Shown here piece by piece: positions 7,923 to 16,773 of a DNA stretch of 44,328 nucleotides. The stretch's first letter is position 1. Each line of letters starts with the position of its first letter. The position numbers were made by a program, and so were the translations under genes. The notes beneath the pieces were generated by a model. The model saw only the letters and a program-made list of their open reading frames with translations, was not told where the DNA came from and searched no databases. This DNA is from Candidatus Nitrosopelagicus sp. (GTDB lineage Archaea > Thermoproteota > Nitrososphaeria > Nitrososphaerales > Nitrosopumilaceae), in contig JAOJYB010000008.1 in assembly GCA_028242535.1 (NCBI GenBank), positions 1-44,328 of the forward strand, written 5' to 3'.

Positions 7923-8444
7923 ATGTCAGAAGCTGTTGAAGAAACACCAAAAGTAGTTGTAAAAGCAACTGAAGAGGTTGTAGAAGCAACTGAAGAGGTT
8001 GTAGAAGCAACTGAAGAGGTTGTAGAAGCAAAGCCACAAGAACCTACAAAAACAAAAATTGCAGATAAATGGGGAATTGCACATATCTTTAGCAGTTATA
8101 ACAACACTATCATCCACATTACTGATTTGACCGGTGCAGAAACAGTTTCAATTAGTTCTGGAGGTCATCATGTTAATGCAGATAGATACGAATCATCACC
8201 TTTTGCAGCAATGAAAGCAGCAAACGTAGTATCAGAATCTGCAAGAACAAAAGGATTCACAGGATTACACATTAGAGTTCGTGCTGTAGGTGGAGTTGGT
8301 TCTAGAGTTCCAGGACCAGGAGCACAAGCAGCAATTCGTGCACTTGCAAGAGGAGGATTCAGAATTGGTAAGATTGATGATGTGACACCCATTCCACATG
8401 ATACAACAAGGAAAAAAGGTGGAAAACGAGGAAGAAGAGTTTAG
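7923..8444 (+). CDS. rps11: 30S ribosomal protein S11 with repetitive acidic N-terminal tail
   Basis: 173 residues; the S11 core is about 130, so there is a ~40-residue extension. The core is unmistakable: [67 protein letters not shown] and the basic end [11 protein letters not shown]. The N-terminal tail is Ala/Glu/Val/Thr-rich and contains three perfect copies of a seven-residue unit (ATEEVVE). The cause is a 21 bp tandem DNA repeat at 7965-8027. S11 binds the 16S rRNA platform near the mRNA exit. The ATG at 7923 is the natural start and keeps the tail, as no later start precedes the core. Confidence 0.97.
   Translation: MSEAVEETPKVVVKATEEVVEATEEVVEATEEVVEAKPQEPTKTKIADKWGIAHIFSSYNNTIIHITDLTGAETVSISSGGHHVNADRYESSPFAAMKAANVVSESARTKGFTGLHIRVRAVGGVGSRVPGPGAQAAIRALARGGFRIGKIDDVTPIPHDTTRKKGGKRGRRV
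7965..8027 (+). repeat. 3 x 21 bp perfect tandem repeat inside rps11
   Basis: Three identical copies of a 21 bp unit at 7965-7985, 7986-8006 and 8007-8027. The unit is a whole number of codons, so changes in copy number stay in frame. It encodes A-T-E-E-V-V-E. A diverged partial copy precedes it (VVVK). Such repeats change length by polymerase slippage. Confidence 0.95.
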
Positions 8445-8758
8445 TTAACCTGTAGTAATTTTAATTTTATTTTACAACTATTGTTTTCTAAATATTTTAC
8501 AAGAAAATTAACAAACTTTTCTTCAGGTTTTGAACCTTTAGATTTGTTAACTTGTTCAGTAAATTCTTGTTCCATAGACATATGGAGATCTCCTTTCAAT
8601 ATCATATCAATAAATGTCCAACCAAATTTAGATACAGGTTCATTTAGAATATACCCATTTTGAACATCACATAATTTTTCTAATGTATTCATTATATCCT
8701 CAAAAAGAAGTCTATCTTTAGGCCAATTAGTTGTACTAATTTGAATATAATATGTCAT
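8441..8758 (-). CDS. Hypothetical protein, last gene of the rtcB operon
   Basis: 105 residues, not recognised. It begins [16 protein letters not shown] and is mostly mixed alpha/beta, with a Lys-rich middle ([15 protein letters not shown]) and a hydrophobic C-terminal strand ([10 protein letters not shown]). The start overlaps the stop of the PDCD5-like gene by 4 bp, and that gene overlaps rtcB in the same way. All three are therefore likely one transcript and translationally coupled. Its stop overlaps the convergent rps11 end by 4 bp. Context suggests a link to RNA or translation, but that is inference only. Confidence 0.6.
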   Translation of the reverse strand: MTYYIQISTTNWPKDRLLFEDIMNTLEKLCDVQNGYILNEPVSKFGWTFIDMILKGDLHMSMEQEFTEQVNKSKGSKPEEKFVNFLVKYLENNSCKIKLKLLQVN

Positions 8759-9168
8759 AATTCATCATCATTATTTGTTTTTTTAAATTTATCTGCAATT
8801 GAAATAAATTTTCCATCCTTTTCAACATTAATTTTATTTTCCATTCTAATAGAAAGTCCTACAGATCTAAATAAAACTAGTAATTTTCCACCATCCAATG
8901 TTTCATTAATATCACCTGATGAGATCAATTCACCTAATTTTTCAATAATGATTTTGGATTCATTTGGAAATTGATACTCTGCATTTTGTAATACTTCCAT
9001 ACCACGATAACCTAAACTATTCACTACATAATCACGTAACGAAAGTTTTGGTTTTTCATTTTCTTCACTTTTATTTTCATCTAATTTATCTTGCATGGAA
9101 AGGTTTTTTTGCATTTCAGCTAATCGTTTAGCCTTAAGAATATCTAATTCTTTATCTTCATCACTCAT
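8755..9168 (-). CDS. PDCD5/TFAR19-related DNA-binding protein
   Basis: 137 residues. The N-terminus has the family hallmark, a charged helix of type LDILKAKRLAEMQKNL (residues 8-23). A linker follows, then a helical core (VLQNAEYQFPNESKIIIEKLGELISSG) corresponding to the LxxVKPExAxxVExxLIQLA region of archaeal PDCD5 homologues. The C-terminal tail is lysine-rich and acidic. Archaeal members bind DNA non-specifically or associate with translation. The protein is somewhat longer than the usual 110-125 residues because of its linker. It overlaps rtcB by 4 bp at its start and the 105-residue gene by 4 bp at its end. Confidence 0.7.
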   Translation of the reverse strand: MSDEDKELDILKAKRLAEMQKNLSMQDKLDENKSEENEKPKLSLRDYVVNSLGYRGMEVLQNAEYQFPNESKIIIEKLGELISSGDINETLDGGKLLVLFRSVGLSIRMENKINVEKDGKFISIADKFKKTNNDDEL

Positions 9169-10613
9169 CCTTTGATCACCCCAATTGGAACTAATTTAGC
9201 AACTTTAGTCGCGATTCCAAGATTATGAGATACATTAACAACAGCATCAACATCCTTGTATGCTTGAGGTGTCTCTTCAACCACACCATCTCTTGTTAAA
9301 GATTTTATAAAAATGCCTTTATCATTAAGGGATTTTTTGACTTCAGATTCTGTAAAGTCACGTCTTGCTTTTGACCTAGACATCATTCTACCAGCACCAT
9401 GAGCTGTTGAACCAAAACTTGCAGACATTGAATTCTCACTACCTAAAAGAATCCAACTTCCAGTCCCCATAGAACCTGGAACCAAGACAGGTTGACCAAG
9501 ATCCCTATATTTTGAAGGGACCTCATCCATATTTGCTGGAAAAGCACGTGTTGCACCCTTTCTATGTACTACAAGATTTTTTTGTTCTCCATTAATTTTG
9601 TGTTTTTCAACTTTAGCAATGTTATGTGCTACATCGTAGACTAATTTCATATCTAAATCAGATTCAGATTGTGAAAAAACTCTTTCAAAAGATTTTCTTG
9701 TCCAGTGAGTTATCATTTGTCTATTACTCCATGCAAAATTTAATGCTGCAAACATTGCTTTTCTATAAGATTCACCTTCCTCAGAGGCATTTGGAACACA
9801 CGCAAGTTCTCTATCTGCTAAATTAATGCCATATTTTTCTTGTACCTGTTCAGAAATTCTAAGATAATCACTACAAACTTGATGACCAAATCCTCTAGAG
9901 CCACAATGAATCAATACAGTAATAGTACCTTCTTGTATTCCCATTCTTTTTGCAGCTTCTTCGTCATGAATTTCTTTTACACGTTGAACTTCAAGGAAAT
10001 GATTTCCAGATCCTAAACTTCCTAGTTGTGGAAGCCCACGTTTTCTTGCTTTGTCAGATACTTTATTTGGATCAGCGTTCGCTATTTGTCCATTTTCTTC
10101 ACAAACATTTGCATCATCATTTGTTCCATATCCATTATCAATCGCCCATGAAACACCTTTGACTAAAACTTCATCTAATTCAGACTGAGTTAACCTTACA
10201 GCGCCCTTTGAACCTACACCAGATGGAATAGATTTGAAAAGATCATTAACAAGTTCACCTAGTTTTGGTCTTACTTGTTCTTCAGTAAGATTTGTTCGTA
10301 ATAATCTAACACCACAATTAATATCATAACCAACTCCACCAGGACTAATCATTCCTTCTTCAGCATCCATAGCAGCTACTCCACCAACAGGGAAACCGTA
10401 TCCTTCATGACCATCAGGTAAAACTATTGCATGTTCTTGGATTCCAGGTAAAGTCGATACATTGATAGCTTGTTTTAATGTTCTATCAGTCATCATTTTT
10501 TGCAGCAATGTTTCATCAGCATAGATTGTGACGGGTACTTTCATTCCCAAAGAAGAATCAGCATCAATTTGATATTCATTTTCACCAATTTTTTTTGGTT
10601 TTAAATCAGTCAT
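9165..10613 (-). CDS. rtcB: RNA-splicing ligase RtcB
   Basis: 482 residues, standard archaeal length and without an intein. The metal-binding region includes PDGHEGYGFPVGGVAAMD (from residue 66) and GGVGYDINCGVR, giving Asp97 and the metal-bridging Cys100. Later come IHCGSRGFGHQ and STAHGAGRMMSRSKAR, which contains the histidine guanylylated during catalysis. RtcB joins 2',3'-cyclic phosphate and 5'-OH ends, closing tRNA exons after intron removal. That is directly relevant here, because tRNA-Leu in this window appears to hold two introns. First gene of a three-gene, 4 bp-overlapping operon. The start at 10613 faces the divergent SDR gene 58 bp away. Confidence 0.97.
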   Translation of the reverse strand: MTDLKPKKIGENEYQIDADSSLGMKVPVTIYADETLLQKMMTDRTLKQAINVSTLPGIQEHAIVLPDGHEGYGFPVGGVAAMDAEEGMISPGGVGYDINCGVRLLRTNLTEEQVRPKLGELVNDLFKSIPSGVGSKGAVRLTQSELDEVLVKGVSWAIDNGYGTNDDANVCEENGQIANADPNKVSDKARKRGLPQLGSLGSGNHFLEVQRVKEIHDEEAAKRMGIQEGTITVLIHCGSRGFGHQVCSDYLRISEQVQEKYGINLADRELACVPNASEEGESYRKAMFAALNFAWSNRQMITHWTRKSFERVFSQSESDLDMKLVYDVAHNIAKVEKHKINGEQKNLVVHRKGATRAFPANMDEVPSKYRDLGQPVLVPGSMGTGSWILLGSENSMSASFGSTAHGAGRMMSRSKARRDFTESEVKKSLNDKGIFIKSLTRDGVVEETPQAYKDVDAVVNVSHNLGIATKVAKLVPIGVIKG

Positions 10614-10671
10614 ATCCTATGATAAAAATTCCTTCAGGCAATTTAAATTAAATAACAATTTCTACTAGATA

Positions 10672-11319
10672 ATGAAAAAAGCTATCGTTCTAGGTGGTAG
10701 TAGAGGAATTGGAAAAGCTATTTCAAATTCTTTAAAAAAACTTGATTTGGAAGTTCTTTCAGCATCAAGTAAGGATATCGATACTTCAAATTTAGAGAGT
10801 GTCAATGAATTTGCAGAAAAAAATAGTACAACAGATGTCTTAGTGCTAAACACAGGAGGTCCACCAATAATTGAATTTGAAAAAATTACTAATGAAGATT
10901 GGAATAAATATCATAATCAATTGTTTGTTGGTTTTTGTACGTTATTACAAAAAATTAAGGTTAACGATGGAGGATATATTTTTGCAATAACATCAAATGT
11001 GATAAAAGAACCAAATACAAAATTAATCATATCAAGTGCGTACAGAGCAGCTTTTTCTAGTGTGTTTAAAATTTTGAGTAAAGAATTTGCGTCTAGAGAA
11101 ATCACTATGATCAATATAGCTCCAGGCCCAATCAATACAGATAGAACAAAAGAATTGGTAAGTGATGTAGGAGAATATGCAGATAGTTTGCCAATGAAAA
11201 GATTAGGAGAACCCAAAGAGATTGGTAATTTTGTTGGATCTATAATAGAAAAAGAGATAAAATATCTCTCAGGAGTAGTAATCAACTTTGATGGTTCAAA
11301 TTCTAATTTTATATTCTGA
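10672..11319 (+). CDS. SDR-family protein with substituted catalytic residues
   Basis: 215 residues. Rossmann fold with NAD(P) motif GGSRGIGKA at residues 8-16, LVLNTGGPP replacing the usual NNAG, and NIAPGPINTDR, which matches the post-active-site strand of classical SDRs. The catalytic YxxxK does not appear. In the aligned region the sequence is ISSAYRAAF, so Ile and Tyr occupy the Tyr and Lys places. This resembles the divergent FabG-like subgroup that has NTGGPPPGPF and also lacks the tetrad. Oxidoreductase activity is therefore uncertain. The ATG is 27 bp after a TATA-like ATTTAAATTAAAT (10643-10655). PurB follows 41 bp downstream. Confidence 0.78.
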   Translation: MKKAIVLGGSRGIGKAISNSLKKLDLEVLSASSKDIDTSNLESVNEFAEKNSTTDVLVLNTGGPPIIEFEKITNEDWNKYHNQLFVGFCTLLQKIKVNDGGYIFAITSNVIKEPNTKLIISSAYRAAFSSVFKILSKEFASREITMINIAPGPINTDRTKELVSDVGEYADSLPMKRLGEPKEIGNFVGSIIEKEIKYLSGVVINFDGSNSNFIF

Positions 11320-11360
11320 TCAGACATAAGTTTATTTTTGTAAAAAATCCATACCAAATA

Positions 11361-12728
11361 GTGGCAATTTTACCTATAGACAGTGGAAGATACGGTACAA
11401 AAGAGATGCTTGAAGTTTTTGGAGAGCAGAAAAAAATTGATTACCAATTACAGATAGAAGCCGCTGCTGCACTATCTCAAAGTGAAATAAATCTAATTCC
11501 AAAGTCAATTGCAAAAGATATTGCAATGGTAGCACGTTCAGGAAAGATTACTGTCAAACGTATTAAACAATTAGAGGCAAAAAGTGATCACGATACCGCA
11601 GCATTAGTAGAATCATTAGCAGAGAAATGTAAAAAAGAATCAAGACCATGGATACATTACGGATTAACAAGTAATGATCTTGTAGACACCAGCAATTCTA
11701 TGCAAATGAGAGATGCAATTAGAATAATTCAACCAAAAGTTGGAAAACTTGCATTGTTATTATCAAAAAATGCTGTCAAGTATAAACTACTTCCAGCAGT
11801 AGGTAGAACCCACGGTCAACATGCAAGTATAATTTCATTTGGCTTAAAATTTGCTAATTGGGCATCTGAAATGGCAACACATCTAGAACGGTTAGATGAG
11901 ATAAAAAAACGAATTCTTATTTGTAAAACACTGGGGGTTGTAGGAACTGGTTCTTTGATGGGCAAAGATGCATTAAGAGTTCAAGAACGTGTAGCAAAAA
12001 AATTATCACTATTTCCTGCTAAAGTTACTACACAAATTATTCCACGTGAAAGATATGCAGAATATATTTTTCAACTATCGCTTTTAGGAGCAACATTAGA
12101 AAAAATTGCAATTGAGATTAGAAATCTACAAAGAACTGAAATTGGAGAGGTATCAGAACATTTCAAGAAAGGTCAAATGGGGAGTAGTGCAGTTCCTGTC
12201 AAGAGAAATCCAATAAAAAGTGAAAGAATTTCTTCATTATCAAAACTTTTGCGTAGTCAAATTAGCACATCATTTGAAAATATTCCATTGTGGCATGAAA
12301 GAGATTTATCAAATTCCGCTAATGAAAGATTTACTTTACCAATGGCATCTATACTACTTGATGAAATGATTGAAACAATGATTAGAATAATTAGTAATCT
12401 AAAAATTAATGATAAACGAGTTCAAGAAAATTTGTATATTACAAAAGGTCAAATTTTTGCAGAATTTGTTCTAGAAGCATTAATCAAAAAAGGTATTCCT
12501 AGATTTACAGCATATAGAGATGTACAAAGAGTTGCATTTGGAGCTCATGAGAAAAAAATGAATTATATGGACGCATTGATTAATGATAAAGCTATTTCAA
12601 AATCACTTACAGAAAAAGAAATTAGAGGTATTTTTATTCCTGAAAAACATCTTGGTGCATCACAAATCATCATAAACAATGTAGATAAACACGTAAAATC
12701 GGATGTAAAAATATTATCTAAATTTTAA
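11361..12728 (+). CDS. purB: Adenylosuccinate lyase
   Basis: 455 residues. Fumarase/aspartase superfamily pattern: HYGLTSNDLVDTS (residues ~93-105), GRTHGQHASIISFG (~150-163) with the catalytic His, and the signature loop GQMGSSAVPVKRNPIKSE (~272-289). The signature has Ala-Val in place of the more usual Thr/Ala-Met before PxKRNP. The enzyme cleaves adenylosuccinate to AMP and SAICAR to AICAR in purine synthesis. The start is GTG at 11361 (GTGGCAATT...). Its last 15 bp overlap the convergent asparagine-synthase-like gene. High confidence. Confidence 0.95.
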   Translation: MAILPIDSGRYGTKEMLEVFGEQKKIDYQLQIEAAAALSQSEINLIPKSIAKDIAMVARSGKITVKRIKQLEAKSDHDTAALVESLAEKCKKESRPWIHYGLTSNDLVDTSNSMQMRDAIRIIQPKVGKLALLLSKNAVKYKLLPAVGRTHGQHASIISFGLKFANWASEMATHLERLDEIKKRILICKTLGVVGTGSLMGKDALRVQERVAKKLSLFPAKVTTQIIPRERYAEYIFQLSLLGATLEKIAIEIRNLQRTEIGEVSEHFKKGQMGSSAVPVKRNPIKSERISSLSKLLRSQISTSFENIPLWHERDLSNSANERFTLPMASILLDEMIETMIRIISNLKINDKRVQENLYITKGQIFAEFVLEALIKKGIPRFTAYRDVQRVAFGAHEKKMNYMDALINDKAISKSLTEKEIRGIFIPEKHLGASQIIINNVDKHVKSDVKILSKF

Positions 12729-13508
12729 AAGTTGTTTATGGATTTTAGAACCATACTGTAATGCCTTTTTTTGTTTATGGGCAGATATTTCAGGTACACC
12801 ACAGGATATGGCAAGTTTACGTATAGCATGTTTCCTTTGTAAATCATCAGGATCAGTTATTTTTTCAGATATAGGAATAGATTTTGCAAAGGAAATAAAT
12901 TCTTCATTCAATAACGGTTGCAATATTTTTATATTAAAATTAGAAGTAACATTGTTTACTGCAATCATCATTTTCTTCTCATTTTCTAATTTCTTATTCA
13001 TGACATTCATTACTTCATCAACTCCGATACCTATTGCTTCACGATATGCATTGTAACCGCAAAATAATTCATCAATTCCATTTGCAGTTACAACTGTGGA
13101 AATTCCTAGATCCTTAGCCAATTTTGAAACATAGTAAAATGCAATTGAATTTTCATTCCAAGAAAGATTATCTGTTTTGATTATTTCATTAATTTTTTCA
13201 CTAATTTCTTGAAAAGATTCTGGTTCTATTTCTAAAATATCATGTTTATATTTTAGAATTTCATTTACTTCTTTTGCAAAATTAATGTCATGTGAATCAT
13301 GAAAACCAATAGTCAGAAGATGTATGTTATATCCACCATCATGTAATAATTTTGCAATTAGAGTACTATCAACACCACCTGAAAATGCAACCCCAACAGA
13401 ATTATCTAAAACAGTGTTTTTGATGGCACGTTGGATCTCATCTAGTAGTTGATTCACAATTTTGTCAATTGGATTGTATAATTTATTATTGTTCATGTGT
13501 TCCATCAT
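12714..13508 (-). CDS. Stand-alone asparagine-synthase-like ATP-pyrophosphatase domain
   Basis: 264 residues corresponding only to the C-terminal synthetase domain of AsnB-type enzymes. The PP-loop VAFSGGVDSTLIAKLL is at about residues 39-54, and NGIDELFCGYNAYREA at about 142-157 matches the AsnB ATP/aspartate region (DELFGGY type). The N-terminal Ntn glutaminase domain with Cys2 is absent, so it cannot itself take nitrogen from glutamine. It may use free ammonia, plausible in an ammonia oxidiser, or act on another substrate. Start candidates are ATG 13508, 13505 and 13496. The first leaves only 3 bp to the divergent PCD gene. It converges with purB with a 15 bp overlap. Confidence 0.75.
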   Translation of the reverse strand: MMEHMNNNKLYNPIDKIVNQLLDEIQRAIKNTVLDNSVGVAFSGGVDSTLIAKLLHDGGYNIHLLTIGFHDSHDINFAKEVNEILKYKHDILEIEPESFQEISEKINEIIKTDNLSWNENSIAFYYVSKLAKDLGISTVVTANGIDELFCGYNAYREAIGIGVDEVMNVMNKKLENEKKMMIAVNNVTSNFNIKILQPLLNEEFISFAKSIPISEKITDPDDLQRKHAIRKLAISCGVPEISAHKQKKALQYGSKIHKQLLKFR

Positions 13509-13511
13509 AAT

Positions 13512-13811
13512 ATGGAATTGGTAAAACTTTCAGATAATAAGATTCAAGAGAGTCTTAAAGAGTTGAATGGATGGATTATTCTAGATGGAAAATTACACAA
13601 AGAAATAGAATTTGTTGGTTTTGACGAGGCATGGCAATTCATGACAATAGCAGTTACGGAGATTCAAAAGATGAATCATCATCCAGAATGGTTTAACGTC
13701 TACAATAAACTTGTAATTGATCTTATGACACATGATGTAGGAGGAATATCTGAAAACGACATTAATCTTGCAAAATTTCTAGACAAAATACCGATTATTC
13801 CAGCACTTTAG
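13512..13811 (+). CDS. Pterin-4-alpha-carbinolamine dehydratase family protein
   Basis: 99 residues. MNHHPEWFNVYNKLVIDLMTHD is the PCD/DCoH active-site strand, with the paired His and Pro-Glu-Trp. GGISENDINLAKFLD follows as the usual C-terminal helix. The family dehydrates 4a-hydroxytetrahydrobiopterin or acts in pterin/moco-related metabolism. Thaumarchaeal roles are not settled, and no aromatic amino acid hydroxylase is nearby. I choose ATG 13512 (MELVKLSDNK) over an upstream GTG at 13497 that would overlap the divergent gene. ValS begins 30 bp downstream on the same strand. Confidence 0.85.
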   Translation: MELVKLSDNKIQESLKELNGWIILDGKLHKEIEFVGFDEAWQFMTIAVTEIQKMNHHPEWFNVYNKLVIDLMTHDVGGISENDINLAKFLDKIPIIPAL

Positions 13812-13841
13812 AGATTTATAGACAATAATGAGGTTTTAGAT

Positions 13842-16163
13842 ATGGAACCAAAAATTTCGGAAAAAGCATGGGACCCAAAACTTGAAAATGCAATTTTAAA
13901 AAAATGGGAAGAAGAAAAACTTTATGACTTTGAATTACTCGATAACAACTATACAATAGATACACCACCACCATATCCATCAGGAAGACCATGGCACATA
14001 GGAGCAGCATCACATTATGCACAAATAGATATGATTGCAAGAACCGCAAGAATGTCCGGAAAGAATGTGTACTTTCCAATTGGTATAGATAGAAATGGCT
14101 TACCGGTTGAGTTGTACACAGAAAAAAAACATGGCATACGAATGAGAGAAACAGAAAGAGGTGAATTTTTAGATTTATGTAAAAGTGCATTAGATGATTT
14201 AGAGGCTGAGATGATTCAGATAATGAAAAGTCTTGGATTAAGTGGAGATTTTAAAAATTATTACCGAACTGATTCAGAGGACTACAGGAAATTTACACAA
14301 GAGACGTTCATTGATCTTTGGAAGAAAGGAGTAATCTATCTTGCAACAAGACCGAATAATTATGATTGGGTTTCAGGTACAACAATTGCAGATGCTGAAA
14401 TTGTTTATGAGGAAATTCCAACAAAACTTGTATACATGAAATTTATTACTAAAGAAACTAAGAAGGAAATAATTATAGCTAGTACAAGACCAGAATTATT
14501 ATGTGCATGTAAAACAGTCATAGTTAATCCAAATGATGAAAGATATTCAGATTTGATTGGAAAAGAGTTGATTGTCCCACTTACTAATAACGAAGTAAAA
14601 ATTATACCACATCATTCTGCAAAAATTGAATTTGGTTCAGGTGCCGTAATGGTTTGTAGTTATGGTGATCAAAATGATGTGGCATTATTTAGAGAATTAC
14701 AATTAGACGAAGTTATTGCAATTGGACTTGATGGTAGGATGACAGAAGTAGCCGGAGAATATCAAGGATTGAAACCAAAACAAGCCAGGACCAAAATTAT
14801 CGAAGACTTGGAAAATGCAAATCTTGTAGAAAAAATTGAAGATATATCTCATAGAACTCCATTATCAGAGAGGAGTAGGATCCCAATCGAAATTGTACCT
14901 ATGGAAGAATATTATCTAAAACAGAAAGATTCACTCGAGAAAATGAAGAAATTAGGAGAAGAAATCGACTTCTACCCAAATATGCACAAACAAATTTTGA
15001 TGAATTGGCTAGATTCTATTTCTATTGACTGGCCAATTTCTAGAAGAAGATTCTACGGTACTGAAATACCAATATGGTATTGTAACAAATGTTCAGAACC
15101 ATTTGTTCCAGAACCTGGTAAATATTATCGTCCATGGAAAGATAAATGTCCGGTAGAGAAATGTCAGAAATGTGGAAATACAGAATTCACTGGGGAAGAA
15201 AGAACATTTGATACATGGATGGATTCTAGTGTATCTCCATTATTTGTTACAAAATTTAACAGAGACGAAGAATTTTTTAAGAAAACATATCCTACTGCAA
15301 TTAGACCGCAAGCAAAAGATATTGTCAGAACATGGTTGTACTATACATTATTACGATGTGAAAAATTAACTGGAAAAAAACCTTGGTCTGAAGCATGGAT
15401 AATGGGTTACGGATTAGATGAAAAGGGTATGAAAATGAGTAAGAGTAAAGGTAATGCAATTGATCCATTACCAGTAATTGAAAAATCAGGTGCAGATACT
15501 TTTAGATTTTGGAGTGCAAGTGAAATAAATCAAGGTTATGACTTTAGATGCTCAGAACAAAAAATTGAATCCACTAGAAAATTTTTAAGCAAATTATGGA
15601 ATGTTTCAAGATTTCTATCTAGCTTTCCAGTGATTAAATCAGGTAAATTATCTGAATCAGATAAATGGATATTATCTGAACTTGATAAATTAATTTCAGT
15701 TTGTAAAGAAGGATACTCAAAATATAATTTCTTCATTCCTTCTACAGCAATTAGAGAATTTACATGGAATATTTTTGCTGCACAATACATAGAGATAGCA
15801 AAAGCAAGAGCATATGGAATTGGTTTTACAGATGAAGAAAGAGATGGTGCAATTTTTACATTACACAAAGTCTTATCTACAATATTGAAACTTTTAGCAC
15901 CCATTACACCGTTCATTACAGAACATCTTTGGCAAACATTATACTCCCAAGATAGCATACATAAAGAAAATTTACCAGATATCGAAAATGTAACTGATAT
16001 GTCAAAAATGACACAATTACTTGCAGAATTTAATTCAAAAGTATGGAATGAGAAGAAACAAAAGGAACTTTCTTTAAAAGATTCAATAAAAATGGATGTT
16101 CCAGAAATATTAAGTCAGTTTAAAAAAGATTTAATCGCGATGCACAATTTAGAATCTAATTAA
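13842..16163 (+). CDS. valS: Valyl-tRNA synthetase
   Basis: 773 residues, class I synthetase. The HIGH-type motif is PWHIGAASHY at about residues 49-58 after PPPYPSGR. An editing (CP1) domain follows with STRPELL and GSGAVMVCSYGDQNDV. A zinc knuckle region has CNKCSEPF ... CPVEKCQKCGN (~410-445), and KMSKSKGNAIDP lies at about 531-542. The anticodon-binding helices end with LLAPITPFITEHLW, typical of ValRS. Length and the short C-terminus favour Val over Ile (about 1050 residues in archaea). The last 8 bp overlap the convergent pdxT. Assignment to valine is by overall pattern. Confidence 0.9.
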   Translation: MEPKISEKAWDPKLENAILKKWEEEKLYDFELLDNNYTIDTPPPYPSGRPWHIGAASHYAQIDMIARTARMSGKNVYFPIGIDRNGLPVELYTEKKHGIRMRETERGEFLDLCKSALDDLEAEMIQIMKSLGLSGDFKNYYRTDSEDYRKFTQETFIDLWKKGVIYLATRPNNYDWVSGTTIADAEIVYEEIPTKLVYMKFITKETKKEIIIASTRPELLCACKTVIVNPNDERYSDLIGKELIVPLTNNEVKIIPHHSAKIEFGSGAVMVCSYGDQNDVALFRELQLDEVIAIGLDGRMTEVAGEYQGLKPKQARTKIIEDLENANLVEKIEDISHRTPLSERSRIPIEIVPMEEYYLKQKDSLEKMKKLGEEIDFYPNMHKQILMNWLDSISIDWPISRRRFYGTEIPIWYCNKCSEPFVPEPGKYYRPWKDKCPVEKCQKCGNTEFTGEERTFDTWMDSSVSPLFVTKFNRDEEFFKKTYPTAIRPQAKDIVRTWLYYTLLRCEKLTGKKPWSEAWIMGYGLDEKGMKMSKSKGNAIDPLPVIEKSGADTFRFWSASEINQGYDFRCSEQKIESTRKFLSKLWNVSRFLSSFPVIKSGKLSESDKWILSELDKLISVCKEGYSKYNFFIPSTAIREFTWNIFAAQYIEIAKARAYGIGFTDEERDGAIFTLHKVLSTILKLLAPITPFITEHLWQTLYSQDSIHKENLPDIENVTDMSKMTQLLAEFNSKVWNEKKQKELSLKDSIKMDVPEILSQFKKDLIAMHNLESN

Positions 16164-16773
16164 GATTATCAACTAATTTTACAAATGATTTGTGTAATGA
16201 AATATTCCTTGTAAGTTCAGGGTGAAATGCAGTTGCAATGATATTTCCTTGCTTTACTGCAACAATTTTTTCATTGAATTTTGCTAGTATTTCAACATCA
16301 GAACCAGTTTCAGATACAGATGGTGCACGAATAAACACACCGTTAAAAGAAGAAATCCCAACAGGTTCCATCGAAATATTTGCTTCAAAGGAATCTTTTT
16401 GGCGTCCAAAAGAATTTCTTTCAATTTTTACGTCTAGAACATCTAATAGAGGCTGTTCAACGTTACCTACAACTTTATCTTTAGAATTTTTTGATAGAAA
16501 TATCATTCCAGCACATATACCAAATACTGGCATTCCAGATTCAATTTTTTCTTTAATTTTTTTTAATCCACCGTTTACAAGAGACATTTGACCAATTACA
16601 GTACTTTCGCCTCCGGGAATTATCAGACCATCAAGTTCAGATATTTGTTCTATTGTTTTAACTTGGATTACAGTTCCATCAATACCTAATTCACTCATAG
16701 AAGCCATAGTAGCTAAAAAATTTTCAGTCACATCTCCTTGTACTGCAAGTATACCAATCTGAATTTTACTCAT
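16156..16773 (-). CDS. pdxT: Pyridoxal 5'-phosphate synthase glutaminase subunit PdxT
   Basis: 205 residues, class I glutamine amidotransferase. GVLAVQGD-type start ([10 protein letters not shown]), [10 protein letters not shown] at about residues 49-58, nucleophile Cys87 in FGICAGMIF, and the catalytic His-x-Glu in AFHPELT near residue 187. It releases ammonia from glutamine and channels it to PdxS for PLP synthesis by the ribose-5-phosphate route. The start overlaps the pdxS stop by 4 bp (ATGA type), showing translational coupling. Its 3' end overlaps valS by 8 bp, convergently. Confidence 0.95.
   Translation of the reverse strand: MSKIQIGILAVQGDVTENFLATMASMSELGIDGTVIQVKTIEQISELDGLIIPGGESTVIGQMSLVNGGLKKIKEKIESGMPVFGICAGMIFLSKNSKDKVVGNVEQPLLDVLDVKIERNSFGRQKDSFEANISMEPVGISSFNGVFIRAPSVSETGSDVEILAKFNEKIVAVKQGNIIATAFHPELTRNISLHKSFVKLVDNLN

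Noticed and set aside
10917-11357. 146-residue antisense frame opposite the SDR gene
   Set aside because: The plus strand has clear SDR motifs and the antisense translation has no recognisable features.
13816-14190. 124-residue antisense frame at the valS start
   Set aside because: Composition is a shadow of the valS codons; valS motifs are unambiguous.
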